A stretch of 64,000 nucleotides of DNA from Przewalskia tangutica. Lineage: Eukaryota; Streptophyta; Magnoliopsida; Solanales; Solanaceae. The position numbers and the translations under genes are program-made. The stretch is from positions 58,651,562-58,715,561 of the forward strand of contig CM056736.1 in NCBI GenBank assembly GCA_029844215.1. The letters run 5' to 3'. Below are positions 1-10,538 of this stretch, one piece after another. How positions within the stretch are numbered: the stretch's first letter is position 1; each line of letters begins with the position of its first letter. Below the pieces are notes generated by a model. It did no database searches. It worked only from the letters and a program-made list of their open reading frames with translations, and was not told the DNA's origin.

Positions 1-202
1 GCACTACGGTCCCATAAACACTCTTGATTAAAAAGCTCAGAAAGTCATCCACCAGCTAGTTCTCCAGAAGAACAACAGAGGTAAGTCAGCAGGTAAAAGG
101 CCAGAACGAGGAAAAGCCCATTCCCCGGATAAAAATAAGAAAGGCTCCAAAATCCTTGCAGAATAATTTGCACAAACCGACGCAAACGCGTACCAACAGA
201 AA

Positions 203-468
203 GTCCCTTCAAGAAAAGGACACAAAGCAGATGGTGACATTTGCCCTTTCGCAAAAGCAAAGGACAAAACCAATAAAGCAGACAGCGACACTTGCCTCTT
301 CAGAAAAGCAAGAGCCAAGAAAGCGACATAAAGCAGAAAAGCGACACTTGCCTCTTCAGAAAAGCAAGAGCCAAGAAAGCGACATAAAGCAGAAAGCGAC
401 GTAAAGCAGAAAAAGACAAAGGACTTAAAGCAGAAGAAGACATTTGCCCTTTCAAAAAAGTAAAGGTC
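203..468 (+). repeat. Purine-rich repeat block upstream of viral promoter
   Basis: Degenerate units built on GACA(C/T)TTGCC(C/T)(C/T)TTC followed by GAAAAGCAA-type purine runs and AAAGCAG linkers. The block lies just upstream of the TATA box, where caulimovirid promoters carry enhancer elements. An enhancer role is inference. Confidence 0.7.
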
Positions 469-540
469 ATGTAATCTTAGCCGTCCATTTGTTTTAACCA
501 GAACCGTCCACATGTTAGGACGAATAGTTCATTCGAGGCC

Positions 541-649
541 TATTTAAGGCTCTCATTTGTAAACATAGAAGGCATTCGGAAATACCCTCTCTCTCTCTCT
601 CTTTCCTTGCCTGATCTTGTATCCCTCTCCTTTCAATGCTTTGAATAAA
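541..649 (+). promoter_or_regulatory. Viral core promoter (TATTTAAG) and AATAAA signal
   Basis: TATTTAAG at 541-548, a CT-rich tract at about 587-604 and AATAAA at 644-649. A poly(A) signal about 100 bases downstream of the TATA box fits the terminally redundant pregenomic RNA of caulimovirids, which is bypassed on the first pass and used on the second. Confidence 0.75.
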
Positions 650-734
650 ATTGTAAGTTTTAAAAAACTTAAGTTTTATTTTCTTATATTTTGGTTTTAA
701 ATTCTGCTTTTCGCATCTTAAACTGTTATTCCGA

Positions 735-1697
735 CGTTGGTAAATGGTTCATTAAGGAATTTAATTCCTGTTAATAATCAGTTAACACCACCCCCTTCTG
801 AAGAAGCAGGAAGTAAACCAGGGTTAATGTTAATGTCCAAAGCACTAAGCTACCAGGTCATTAATAAGATTTTAATAAATAGAGATTTTATTAAAGAATC
901 TATTAAGTTGTTAGACTCTGGAGCAGATCAAAATTGTATTTGCGAAGGATTAGTTCCAACTAAGTACTTAAGTAAAAGTACCCGTAAGCTATACTCTACT
1001 ACAGGAGATAGCATTAATATAAACTGGAAGCTTTTAAAAGCTCATAAAGATATTTGCTTCGATAATGATTTTGTTATTATACAAATCATAACTGAAGATA
1101 TTAATTTAGGAATATCCTTCCTAACTCAGATAAAAGCTTATACCGCAAAGTTAAACGATATTTACACCAGTTCTATGGGAAGAAACCTTGTGTTCTACAC
1201 GCATAATTTTTAATTGATCACAGTGATCATGTTAAACAGAAAACAGTCTTTAAACTATGGCTATTAACCAATCAGGTTAACTACCTAAAAAAAGATGTTA
1301 AAATAAAAATGATAGAATCTAATTTAAAAACCCCGGAGGTAATCGATAGGGTTAAAATTTTAATTGATTCTATAGAAAGAAAAATATGTCCAGCTCTACC
1401 AAATGCTTTCTGCGAAAGAAAGAAGCATACTGTAGATCTGCCATACACGGATGACTTAAGTGAGAAGAACATTCCCACAAAAGCCAGTCTGATCCAGATG
1501 AGCCATGAGCTCATAGAACACTGTAAAAAGGAAGTCAATGATCCACTTGAAAAAGAAATCATTAGACATTCTAAATCACAAAGGAGTTATTCAGCTTTCT
1601 ACGTCTATAAGAACGCTGAAAAAGAAAGAGGAGTCTCGAGACTCATAAATCAGAGACCACATAGGTACCCAATACCTAGTAAAAAGGTTTATTGATA
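735..1697 (+). pseudogene. Type C ORF2 fragment: aspartic protease and truncated RT N-terminus
   Basis: The C-terminal half of the type C polyprotein. It shows the retropepsin-like active-site motif LLDSGADQNC and then the RT fingers region (VDLPYTDD, the IPTKA segment). The frame is open from 737, breaks near 1190 and resumes up to the stop at 1693-1695 (protein end KKVY), which all type C copies share. It has no start codon of its own because the 5' half was lost at the 735 junction. The protease would cleave the viral polyprotein. Confidence 0.85.
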
Positions 1698-2285
1698 TCT
1701 TTTCAGGCAGCCATTAGGTCCTTAAGATATGATCTCTATCAAGGAACCAATAAACCAATCCATAAGAGCCATTGAGTTCTCTGCTAAAATCCCGAGTAAG
1801 ATTCCTATAGGAAGTCTTAAATACATAGCAGATTTTATAAAATGATTAGTCCAGAAAATTCCAGGTTTAGGAATCTCTAATCTAATGACTTTTATGATAA
1901 AGTAAGTCTTTAACAGTCAGGCTAAAAACCATTGGATTTAGCATGAAAGGTCGGAAGGACCTATGCCGTCTTTCAGTGGAAATAACCAGAGGGTTCGTTA
2001 AGATAGATACCTCCTAAATAGGAAGTAGTCTTCAGAAACAGTCGAACAAATTGATAAGAGTCAAAATTGTTTCATATAGAGTACTATGTAGTACCAAAAT
2101 AATTTGCTAATATTTTTAAGAGTCGACTGCAAAGCAGCCAAAGAAACTTTACAAAAAAGATTTAGTTTTAAAACAGATTTTGCCAGGAGGCAGGCCTTAT
2201 TATCAAATTTCGAATTTTAAATTTGATTTTTAAAAGGAAAAACTCTCTACCAGATTTCCTGACTAGAGAATTTTGCAGGGAAATA
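1698..2285 (+). pseudogene. Degenerate RT thumb and RNase H remnant (type C)
   Basis: Aligns by eye with the RT C-terminus of type B (CCATTAGGT..TTAAGA, ATGATCTCTATCAAGGAACC) and later with RNase H (GAGTCGACTGCAAAGCAGCC). No frame stays open and the YIDD region is absent. A short hairpin-like stretch at 1948-1962 also occurs after the type A protease. Confidence 0.75.
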
Positions 2286-3542
2286 ATGAGGCCAGGATCC
2301 CAGGGCTTACGCCCAATGAGACCCCCTTTTCAGAATAAATTGGAAGAAAAAATGAACCGCTTTGCGTAAAAGATCATAGCTCCAATTCTTCATAAACCCA
2401 GTGGACAAAATAGGTTCACAGTATTGGGAGATCTCCCAATTATACCAGTCTCCTCTAAAAAGGGGAAGGAACAAGTTCAGCCGTTCAAGGCTACACCAGC
2501 ATCTGCCCAGAGCAGAGACAGTTACAGGATGGTTCCCCCGGAATCATACTCAGAGGCAGTTAAACCAGTAGGGCCCCCTAAGAAAGAGATACCAGCCCCC
2601 ATTCAGAAATGGGAATTTATCCATACCCAGACTTTGCCGATAATGGCACTGGACAAACAGTATGAAAACTTTAGGGTACAAGACTTGCTAAAACCCTGTT
2701 ACACAGATCACCAGTATGTGGATACTCAAGACTCCCTGAAAACTAGGAAGTACTATGAGTTTATTTTAGTTGATACCGACTCCATAGAAGTCGAACACAA
2801 GTATTTTGATAAAACAGATGGAATTGAGTATTCCAAGTTTACTATTAAAAAGATTTTAAGTCCATTTAATTGGTATGTAGATCACCTACAAACCCAGATA
2901 CCATTATCCAGGACGCACAGACCGCAAGCCTATAATTGGTATGATTATAAGGATGCATGGTTCAACTTTCTGTATGTTAGGCCAAATACCCACACTTGGT
3001 TCATCAAATATGCAGAAGGGATTAAAGAGAAAGTTATTCCCAGATGGTTCTACGAATGGTGGAGCATCTTTGGAGGAAATTCACAGGTGGTAGCTTCGAG
3101 CTTCCAGGATAAATATAAGAGTTTCCAAGAGGAACAACAGATTTCGACTTTACCAGAACATATTAAGTTATGCAAGTTCTTTTTTAATAAAAGAATTTCG
3201 TATATCATTAATTGGTCATTTGACATCCAGGAGATAAACAGGATCCGTTATTTAAGCAAGACCATCAGAATTAAAGGATGGAGCCCAAAACCCAGGGAAG
3301 AAGTTAAGGTAAAACCAGAAAGAAGAAGCCCATCTTCCTCAGGTGAAACCTCACGTTCTAAATCAGAAACCAGAAGGAAGCTATTAGAAGCTCTGGCAAA
3401 GTTAGAGGATGAAGAAGAAGTGGAATCCAACCACAGTGAAACAGATAACGGCGACATGCTCATTCCCCGAGAATTGCAAGCTTCACGCAGAGGCGCACTC
3501 AAAGAAATAATGACAGCAGGTCCCTTCCAGAAAAGGACATAA
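2286..3542 (+). pseudogene. Type C ORF3, broken near both ends
   Basis: The family's third ORF, about 406 aa when open (see 42260-43480). Here the ATG at 2286 runs into a stop at about 2367 inside a stretch where the sister copy differs only at CAG/CTG sites. The frame is open again from 2424 to 3542, and the last residues are shifted. The central Trp/Tyr-rich domain and the acidic, Ser-rich C-terminus are present. Function unknown. Confidence 0.8.
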
Positions 3543-3823
3543 AGCAGGATGGTGACACTTGCCCTTTCGGAAAAGCAAAGGACACTTGCCCCTTCAAGAA
3601 AGCAAAAGATAAAGCAGACAGCGACACTTGCCCCTTCAGAAAAGCAAGAGTCAGCAGATGGTGACATTTGCCCTTTCGCAAAAGCAAAGGACAAAACCAA
3701 TAAAGCAGAAAGCGACATTTGCCTCTTCAGAAAAAGAGCCAAAGAAAGCGACATAAAGCAGAAAAAGACAAAGGACTTTAAAGCAGAAAAAGACGTTTGC
3801 CCTTTCAAAAAAGTAAAGGTCAT
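3519..3823 (+). repeat. Purine-rich repeat block
   Basis: Five to six degenerate GACACTTGCCC-type units between ORF3 and the TATA box. Near-identical to 43489-43793. Confidence 0.7.
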
Positions 3824-3893
3824 GTAATCTTAGCGGTCCATTTGTTTTAAACAGAACCGTCCACGTGTTAGGACGAATAGTCCATTCGAGGCC

Positions 3894-4002
3894 TATTTAA
3901 GGTTCTCATTTGTAAACATAGAAGGCATTCGGAAATACCCTCTCTCTCTCTCTCTTTCCTTGCCTGATCTTGTATCCCTCTCCTTTCAATGCTTTGAATA
4001 AA
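3894..4002 (+). promoter_or_regulatory. Viral core promoter and AATAAA signal
   Basis: TATTTAAG at 3894-3901, a CT tract at about 3940-3957 and AATAAA at 3997-4002. Reads rightward into the truncated unit 4103-5510 and then into the inverted unit beyond. Confidence 0.75.
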
Positions 4003-4102
4003 ATTGTAAGTTTTAAAAAACTTAAGTTTTATTTTCTTATATTTTGGTTTTAAATTCTGCTTTTCGCATCTTAAACTGTTATTCCGCTTTATTCACACTT
4101 TA

Positions 4103-4118
4103 TGGTATCAGAGCCATG
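4103..4118 (+). other. Primer-binding site for initiator Met-tRNA
   Basis: TGGTATCAGAGCCATG is complementary to the 3' end of plant initiator tRNA-Met, the minus-strand primer of Caulimoviridae. The last ATG opens a 7-codon sORF that stops at 4139. Confidence 0.9.
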
Positions 4119-4849
4119 TTGGTAGAGATGAGTGAGTAGTCTCATACTACCGTCCTTAGGGCGGTGTTGTTCTTAGGTTACTAGGAGTCCTGTTACTCTG
4201 TTTGAATTCCTGTAAAGCTACCAGTATAGTGACCGCTCGCTAGTAGTTATCTTGTTCTTAGTTTCATCAGAAGTTACCGATGTCGTAACCCTGTTCCGTT
4301 AGAAGTCATACTGTTCAAATTCCTGTAGTTACCGATGTTGTTACCCTGTTCCGTTAGTAGTCCACTATTCCTTAGGATGTTTAATCACTTAGAGGTCGAC
4401 CGCTCGCTTTGAAAGATCGGTGAAAGTACTACTGAAGTAAGCTTTCCTGGAAGCAGTATTGAAGCCCGTGAGGCCAGGGTAGGCGTAGGGTATAACTGTT
4501 GGATGTCGCTGAAGAACGTAGGAGATGGTCTCAGACAAACAGAACAAGTTGACCGGTTAAGTTATTAAAAAGAATAGGAAATAGTGTAGCGTTCACGGTA
4601 GGAGAACTATTTAGGTAATTATAGTGTATAAGAACTAGTATTGACAACTACGGAGAGTGAACTATTTAGGTAATTATAGTTAGCAAAGAACTAGTATGAA
4701 CAACTAGGATAGGAGTACTATTTAGGTAGTCGGAGGAATAAGAAAAGAGTAGGATCGAGTCCTAGTAACAAGATTGAACAGCAGCCCTAGGATAAGGATG
4801 GTAGTTTCCACGCTTATCAACAAACCTCGTTTAAAACTGTAAATTAAGA
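4119..4849 (+). promoter_or_regulatory. Structured type C leader
   Basis: Non-coding leader between the PBS and ORF1. ACTACCGTCCTTAGGGC near its start can pair with GGATAAGGATGGTAGT near its end. Between them, at about 4590-4745, lie ~53-base direct repeats. See the leader at 44089 for the shunt argument. Confidence 0.7.
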
Positions 4850-5149
4850 ATGAAGATCGTCAAGAATTTAATCATATAAGAAGATATAATTCTCAAACAA
4901 TCAAGTTTATTACAATTAGTAATGAGTGTAATAGAAGGATAAAGGCAAACCTTAAGAAATTAGGGTATTATAAAAGTGCTAAACCTATCAAGGTTTGGAT
5001 GATTTTTATCAAGTCATAATTAGACGCTTAATCATCAATAAAAGGATGAACTCTATGAAGAAAACGTAGGTTAAGAATAAGGGTTGATAGCTTATCAACA
5101 GTTAAAAATTACTCATCGTCTGAATGAGCTTCATACAACCCAGTATTAA
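4850..5149 (+). pseudogene. ORF1, frameshifted copy (type C)
   Basis: Homologous to the intact 101-aa ORF1 at 39091-39396 but with several one- or two-base losses (about 4852, 4975, 5045, 5070). It ends in TAATG, where the ORF2 start overlaps the ORF1 stop. No function is known to me for this small protein. Confidence 0.75.
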
Positions 5150-5510
5150 TGGAAACTTTTTTATCTCCAAAAGATAATTTAGTTGACGGAATTAATACTT
5201 TATTAGCTCAAGAAGCTAACAAGGAAAGATACTCTGTATCTTCTTCCAAATCCCGGGAGAATAAAGAGTATATTAAACAAAAGGCTTTATCTCAAGAGGA
5301 TAAAATAATCAGAAGAATTGATACTTTATTAGCTGCAGAAGCTAAGTCAGTTGGTGGTAGGAATACTACTATGCTTCCACAAAAGCACGGTAGACTTGGC
5401 ACCATTAAGGAAGACATCGATTTTAAAATCGATTGGAAAACCCTTAACAAATTATGGGTAGATCCAGAACATGCCATTAAAAGAAAATGGTACAACAGCA
5501 CTTTCCCACT
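5149..5510 (+). pseudogene. ORF2 N-terminal fragment (type C)
   Basis: Begins METFLSPKDNLVD and stays in frame to the conserved KRKWYNSTFP segment. At the inversion junction near 5510 it runs into antisense leader sequence and stops at 5532. The protease region is missing. Confidence 0.85.
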
Positions 5511-5513
5511 GTT

Positions 5514-5529
5514 TATGGCTTTGGTACCA
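5514..5529 (-). other. Degenerate PBS (minus strand)
   Basis: Reverse complement is TGGTACCAAAGCCATA, two or three changes from the intact site. It sits directly at the inverted junction with the preceding fragment. Confidence 0.65.
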
Positions 5530-5629
5530 TAAAGTGTGAATAAAGCGGAATAACAGTTTAAGATGCGAAAAGCAGAATTTAAAACCAAAATATAAGAAAA
5601 TAAAACTTAAGTTTTTTAAAACTTACAAT

Positions 5630-5738
5630 TTTATTCAAAGCATTGAAAGGAGAGGGATACAAGATCAGGCAAGGAAAGAGAGAGAGAGAGAGGGTATTTC
5701 CGAATGCCTTCTATGTTTACAAATGAGAACCTTAAATA
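5630..5738 (-). promoter_or_regulatory. Viral core promoter and AATAAA signal (minus strand)
   Basis: TATA box (reverse of CTTAAATA, 5731-5738) and AATAAA (TTTATT at 5630-5635). It points leftward into 4103-5510, facing the plus-strand promoter at 3894, so the two promoters converge. Confidence 0.72.
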
Positions 5739-5810
5739 GGCCTCGAATGGACTATTCGTCCTAACACGTGGACGGTTCTGTTTAAAACAAATGGACCGCT
5801 AAGATTACAT

Positions 5811-6114
5811 GACCTTTACTTTTTTGAAAGGGCAAACGTCTTTTTCTGCTTTAAAGTCCTTTGTCTTTTTCTGCTTTATGTCGCTTTCTTTGGCTCTTTT
5901 TCTGAAGAGGCAAATGTCGCTTTCTGCTTTATTGGTTTTGTCCTTTGCTTTTGCGAAAGGGCAAATGTCACCATCTGCTGACTCTTGATTTTCTGAAGGG
6001 GCAAGTGTCGCTGTCTGCTTTATCTTTTGCTTTCTTGAAGGGGCAAGTGTCCTTTGCTTTTCCGAAAGGGCAAGTGTCACCATCCTGCTTTATGTCCTTT
6101 TCTGGAAGGGACCT
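5811..6114 (-). repeat. Purine-rich repeat block (minus strand)
   Basis: Reverse complement of the block at 3519-3823 with very few differences. Confidence 0.7.
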
Positions 6115-6527
6115 GCTGTCATTATTTGCTGAGGTACGCCTCTGCGTAGGCTTGTGCAATTCCTCGGGGAATGAGCATGTCGCCGTTATCTGTTTCACTG
6201 TGGTTGGATTCCACTTCTTCTTCATCCTCTAACTTTGCCAGAGCTTCTAATAGCTTCCTTCTGGTTTCTGATTTAGAACGTGAGGTTTCACCTGAGGAAG
6301 ATGGGCTTCTTCTTTCTGGTTTTACCTTAACTTCTTCCCTGGGTTTTGGGCTCCATCCTTTAATTCTGATGGTCTTGCTTAAATAACGGATCCTGTTTAT
6401 CTCCTGGATGTCAAATGACCAATTAATGATATACGAAATTCTTTTATTAAAAAAGAACTTGCATAACTTAATATGTTCTGGTAAAGTCGAAATCTGTTGT
6501 TCCTCTTGGAAACTCTTATATTTATCC

Positions 6528-6532
6528 TGGAA
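6528..6532. repeat. Target-site duplication TGGAA (left)
   Basis: TGGAA immediately before the LTR start. The same five bases follow the LTR end at 10534-10538, and the empty site in the sister unit near 43073 has one copy. Confidence 0.9.
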
Positions 6533-8880
6533 TGTTACACCCCGTATTTACAGGACATGTTTTAAGAACGTACGAAAGAACTCTAAAGTGTCAAGAAGTG
6601 AGACTTGTAAAATTTTATCGGAATTATGAAATTGTCGGAAACGTTTTATCAGGATTTAATGGGAGGGCGACACGTGTCACCCCCCCCCTAGAATGCCTTG
6701 GACGAAATTAGGCATGGCCATAATGGTCATTTACCATAAGTCTTGGATGAACAAGTCTTGCAAGTGTAGCTTGACAATGTTGACTAAGTCAAAGGAGACA
6801 ACTAGTCTTGATATTGTGAAGACCTTATCCTAGCCACCCAAATGTTTGTATCATGACCCTCCAATGTGCTTTATTATACTACTAGTAGTGATACATAGTC
6901 CAACACTTAGAGAAAATTGAAGAAAAATTGGATGAGCAACTATGGAGCTCTCGGCTTCATGTCCCTTGAAAAGAAAAAAAAATTGTGTTTCTTGTCCAAT
7001 AAGCCCCACACTTTAAACCAAGGTTCCTAAGTGTATTGTAAGCATATCTCAATAGAAAAATCTCGGAAAAAGATAGTTTACGGGTTAGTCGCAAAGTGAA
7101 AACCTAGTGGCTTTTCTAGGTTTTGTTTGGAAGTTTGAAGGAAATTGTTGGTGTTGTTCTAAGGGTCTCAACAAGCGGATTGAAGTGTCTTGGAGAGGTT
7201 CTAAACTACTAGGAGCGACTTCGGATTGGAATTGGATTAAGATTCGTTGAGGTATAATTGTGTCCTTTAATGTGTTACAAGATTATATGTTTATATTGTT
7301 GTTAGCTTTACGTGTTGCTAGCATGAAGTTGATTAGTAGAAGTTTATAAGGATTGTGGATTGATTGTAGCATTGGAAATCCTAATGTTATATAAGCCATG
7401 TTAAGTTGGATTTCAATTTAGTCGTTATTAGAAATCGTCGCATGTTACCTACTTAGAGATTATGGATTGTTATAATCAAATACGACTTGATATCATGTTA
7501 TGCTACCAATTTGGATTGAAATGGAAATTTGATAAGAATTGGTAAGGTTGAACTCGGTGGCCGAATTTGGACTTTTAGTTTGTTTTTCATTTGTATTGGA
7601 CTACTTTCTAAATTGTGAGCCAATTGGGCATGTTTAGTTAGTCATTTGTATTGAGTACCTTATAGAAATTGTGAGCCAATTGGGGCTGTTTGGTTATTGT
7701 ATTCGCCTTGAAAAAGGTGGCAAAGTAAGTAGAAACAAAGGAAGTGTCATCCGATTTTCCGTAGAATTTGGCGACTTAGCACTTAGAATATTCTACGTTA
7801 GAAGTGAAAGGTTAATGGACATATTGTGACCATTATAGGTTGAAGTACTAAGTATAGCGTATCCTACTTGGAGAGTGGAATAGCTATCAAGGTTGGTGTA
7901 CTTTGGAGCATTTTGCTATTTGTCGACAATCGTCATGGTATGTGAACCTCTTCCTTCCTTTGGCATGATTCTATGTATGGAATATACTTGTGGTATCATT
8001 TCATGTTCCCTTCTACTCTTAGAAGTTAAGAGGTAGTTGTGTGATTTACTCTATGTAGAACTTTTCCTATCTTTTGAGTATGACTAGTCAGACGATGTAG
8101 TACCTGCAGACGTACAAGACTATGACATTCTTTACTTGTTTTATGTAATGCCAAGGCGGGTGGGTTAGGAGATTAACTCACTTCTTTGAAAATAGTAAGG
8201 ATGTCTTAAGTTGATTTTAAAGTTAGGGGACTTGAAGAGTTTTAAAGTATGTGATACTTGCTCCGTTTTAAACGTATAAGTCCCTTGGATAGGAAATTGT
8301 ATTTTGGCTAAGGTATAAAGTAAATATAACGACTTTATGGGGAGTTGGTTATATTTGCTTTCTGGAAAGACAAATGACTTGATTTTAGTGAAAAGGCAAC
8401 TTGTTTTTAAGGCATCAATTGCCTAAGGTTTTATAATAAAAAGAGTCACTTGTTTTCTAAAGGTTAAGAGACAAATGGTATTTTTGAAAGTTAAGAGAAT
8501 TGATTGAAGGTATATAATACTTGGTTTCAAAAAGTAGAAGTCTCTTGATTATAAAAGGAACGTATTGGTTTAAACCATAAAGGGTTATAACGGCTTTATG
8601 GGAAGTTGGTTATAACGGCTTTATGGAAGGTTAAGAGAATGGTTTTCTCTAGTAAAGTAATCAAAGGAATAACTTGTGTTAAGGAAGGGCAAGTTGTTTT
8701 AAAGGTACCAACTGCTTAAGGTTTTAAATAAGGAAGTCACTTGATTTAGAAGTCGGTAATTGTATTTCTAAAAAGGTATTGTGACTTGTCTTGAAAGGTG
8801 AATAGGACTTGATACTACGGTTGTTAGTATCGGGGAAGTTTTATTTGGAAAGGAGTCTTTTGAAAAGAATGTACGTACGT

Positions 8881-9112
8881 AGTACTTTGGCTTGTTAATT
8901 GAGAATAATTCTATGTGATGCCTTGATTAGTACTTTGGCTTGTAAATGAGAATTATTCTATTTGTGCCCCGATAAGTACTTTGGCTTGTAAATGAGAATT
9001 ATTCTATTTGTGCCCTGATAAGTACTTTGGCTTGATTAATTGAGAATTAGTCTAAATGTGCCTTGATAAGTACTTTGGTTTGTTAATTGAGAATTAGCCT
9101 ATGTGTGCTGGT
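8881..9112 (+). repeat. Five tandem repeats of about 46-48 bases in the solo LTR
   Basis: Copies begin AGTACTTTGG at 8881, 8929, 8975, 9021 and 9069, each with a GAGAATTA core. Confidence 0.9.
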
Positions 9113-9318
9113 GATAGCCTTTGAGTGCAAGTATTATGTTTTATTACGATGCCGCGACTCTCGGTTGGAGGGCCGGCTGTCTTGTTGTAAGTACTTGGAC
9201 GTACCGACAGTGATGTGGGATTCCACGGCATGCTTGCTATTTGTAGTACTGGGTTAAATTCTCGGATTCTTATAGAAGACATGGTAGTGCTTCTGTTGTT
9301 TGACGGCCGGTCGAGATA

Positions 9319-9618
9319 GGGTAAGAGTATAAGTGAGGGGTAGACCCCCAAGATGCTATACCACCTTCTCCAGGGTAAGAGTATAAGTGAGGGGTAAACC
9401 CCCAAGACATTATACCCCCTGCTTGTTTTGTATAATGGTCGGTTGAGATAGGGTAAGAGTATAAATGAGGGGCAAGCCCCAAGACGTTATACCACCTTCT
9501 CCAGGGTAAGAGTATAAGTGAGGGGTAGACCCCCAAGATGCTATACCACCTGCTTTACCAACTTCTCCAGGGTAAGAGTATAAGTGAGGGGTAGACCCCC
9601 AAGACGCTATACCACCGG
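9319..9618 (+). repeat. Five tandem repeats beginning GGGTAAGAGTATAA
   Basis: Copies start at 9319, 9373, 9451, 9504 and 9570, with spacing 53-78 because linkers vary. Each contains a small GGGGT..ACCCC inverted repeat. A second motif, CGACAGTGATGTGGGATTCC, recurs at about 9207, 9670, 9730 and 9791. Confidence 0.88.
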
Positions 9619-10533
9619 TGGGACTTGGTGTTCATGTATGCCTATTGACGTATTATTATATCCTGGACTGTCGACAGTGATGTGGGATTCCACGGGCAGG
9701 GGATATATATATGTGTTGTGTATGTGTACGCCGACGGTGAGGTGGGATGCCACGGGCGCGACACATGATTATATTTTACACTTGTAGCTGTCGACAGTGA
9801 TGGGGGATTCCACGGGCATGCTTTGATATTGGTGTGACTTGATCGCGTCCCAGTTTGGGCCGGGTAGTATATGTGTCCCTCCGTAGTGGGCCGGACTATG
9901 TTATGAAAGATAAGTAAGTTAGACAGAAATGAACTTAATGACTTCTCCTAAGTATGTACGTAAGAATGTGACTATAACTCTTAATGGAATGGAAAAAAGA
10001 TAATAAGGTGCGATTAAGTTCATAAGTGGTAATGACACGCAGAGCCGTATGTATTTTTATACTTGTCCTTGTCATTCTTTTGTACAGCTTATGATTTGTT
10101 TATCAGACGTTATATTCGCTCCATATTCGTGACTGTTAGATCGACTTCTTCGGCCGCGTTCATGCTCGCAGTTTAGGTATACGATTGTGGATCCGCGAGC
10201 TTAGGATCCCGCTCAAAGAAGTTGAGATGGCTCCGGTGTTCCGAGTTGTCACGCTCATGTATATTCGTGGGTACGGTATGGGCCCCGCCCCGCCACAAAG
10301 GGTTATGTTAAAATTCTTAGAGGTCTGTAGTCACATATCAGGTCGCTTTGTAAAAGAAATGAGGCAACCGCTTGGTTGTATTTATATTTGTTCGGAAGGT
10401 AGCCCCATCGGCTAACTCCGTTGCTTTACTTCGATGTTTTATTTATAAGTTTCATGTATGTTCCGCTGATTTTCTCGATGTTTACTCGTAAGGGTGCCCA
10501 GTAGGCACCGGGCCGTCCCGGTCGGTCGTGACA

Positions 10534-10538
10534 TGGAA
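10534..10538. repeat. Target-site duplication TGGAA (right)
   Basis: TGGAA after the LTR end, matching 6528-6532. Confidence 0.9.

Larger units (their letters stand above)
1..735 (+). mobile_element. 3' tail of a type A endogenous pararetrovirus unit
   Basis: The first bases match the region after the protease ORF of the type A unit at 25965-26630, and more distantly 49260-49870. It contains a non-coding tail (1-202), a purine-rich repeat block, a TATA box and an AATAAA signal. It then breaks off about 25 bases before the expected primer-binding site. No gene is visible here; the long open frames on both strands are by-products of the repeat block. Confidence 0.85.
735..4102 (+). mobile_element. 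Type C pararetrovirus unit, 3' two thirds
   Basis: The sequence jumps at about 735 from the R region directly into the middle of the type C polyprotein (homologous to about 40709 onward), losing the PBS, leader, ORF1 and half of ORF2. From there it matches the type C unit at 38348-44072 through protease, RT remnant, ORF3, repeat block and promoter to the next PBS. Confidence 0.88.
4103..5510 (+). mobile_element. Type C unit, 5' fragment only
   Basis: PBS, leader, ORF1 and the first ~120 codons of ORF2, ending at about 5510 where the sequence switches to the opposite strand of another type C unit. Confidence 0.85.
6533..10533 (+). mobile_element. Solo LTR of a Ty3/Gypsy-like retroelement, 4.0 kb
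   Basis: Starts TGTTACACCCCGTATTT and ends GGTCGGTCGTGACA, with TG...CA ends and a perfect 5-base target duplication. It has no PBS, gag or pol, so it is a solo LTR left by LTR-LTR recombination. It shares blocks with the LTRs at 51239 and 56947, such as the GGTTGAAGTACTA and TATGTGAACCTCTTCC stretches and the repeated GGTTATAACGGCTTTATGG. The family is related but not the same. Open frames inside are repeat artefacts. Confidence 0.88.

Noticed and set aside
3248..3823. Long minus-strand open frames over the repeat blocks (also 37-513, 15436-15834, 26114-26363, 43470-43793, 49355-49762)
   Set aside because: They are created by the stop-poor repeat units, change frame between copies and show no start or conserved protein signal; the same DNA is promoter-proximal in every unit.
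9094..9536. Minus-strand frames of about 90-100 codons in the solo LTR
   Set aside because: They follow the tandem repeats (the repeated protein segment mirrors the DNA repeat) and have no counterpart in the related LTRs.
8881..9618. CRISPR-like look of regularly spaced repeats
   Set aside because: Repeats are degenerate, spacers are related to each other, and the setting is a plant LTR.
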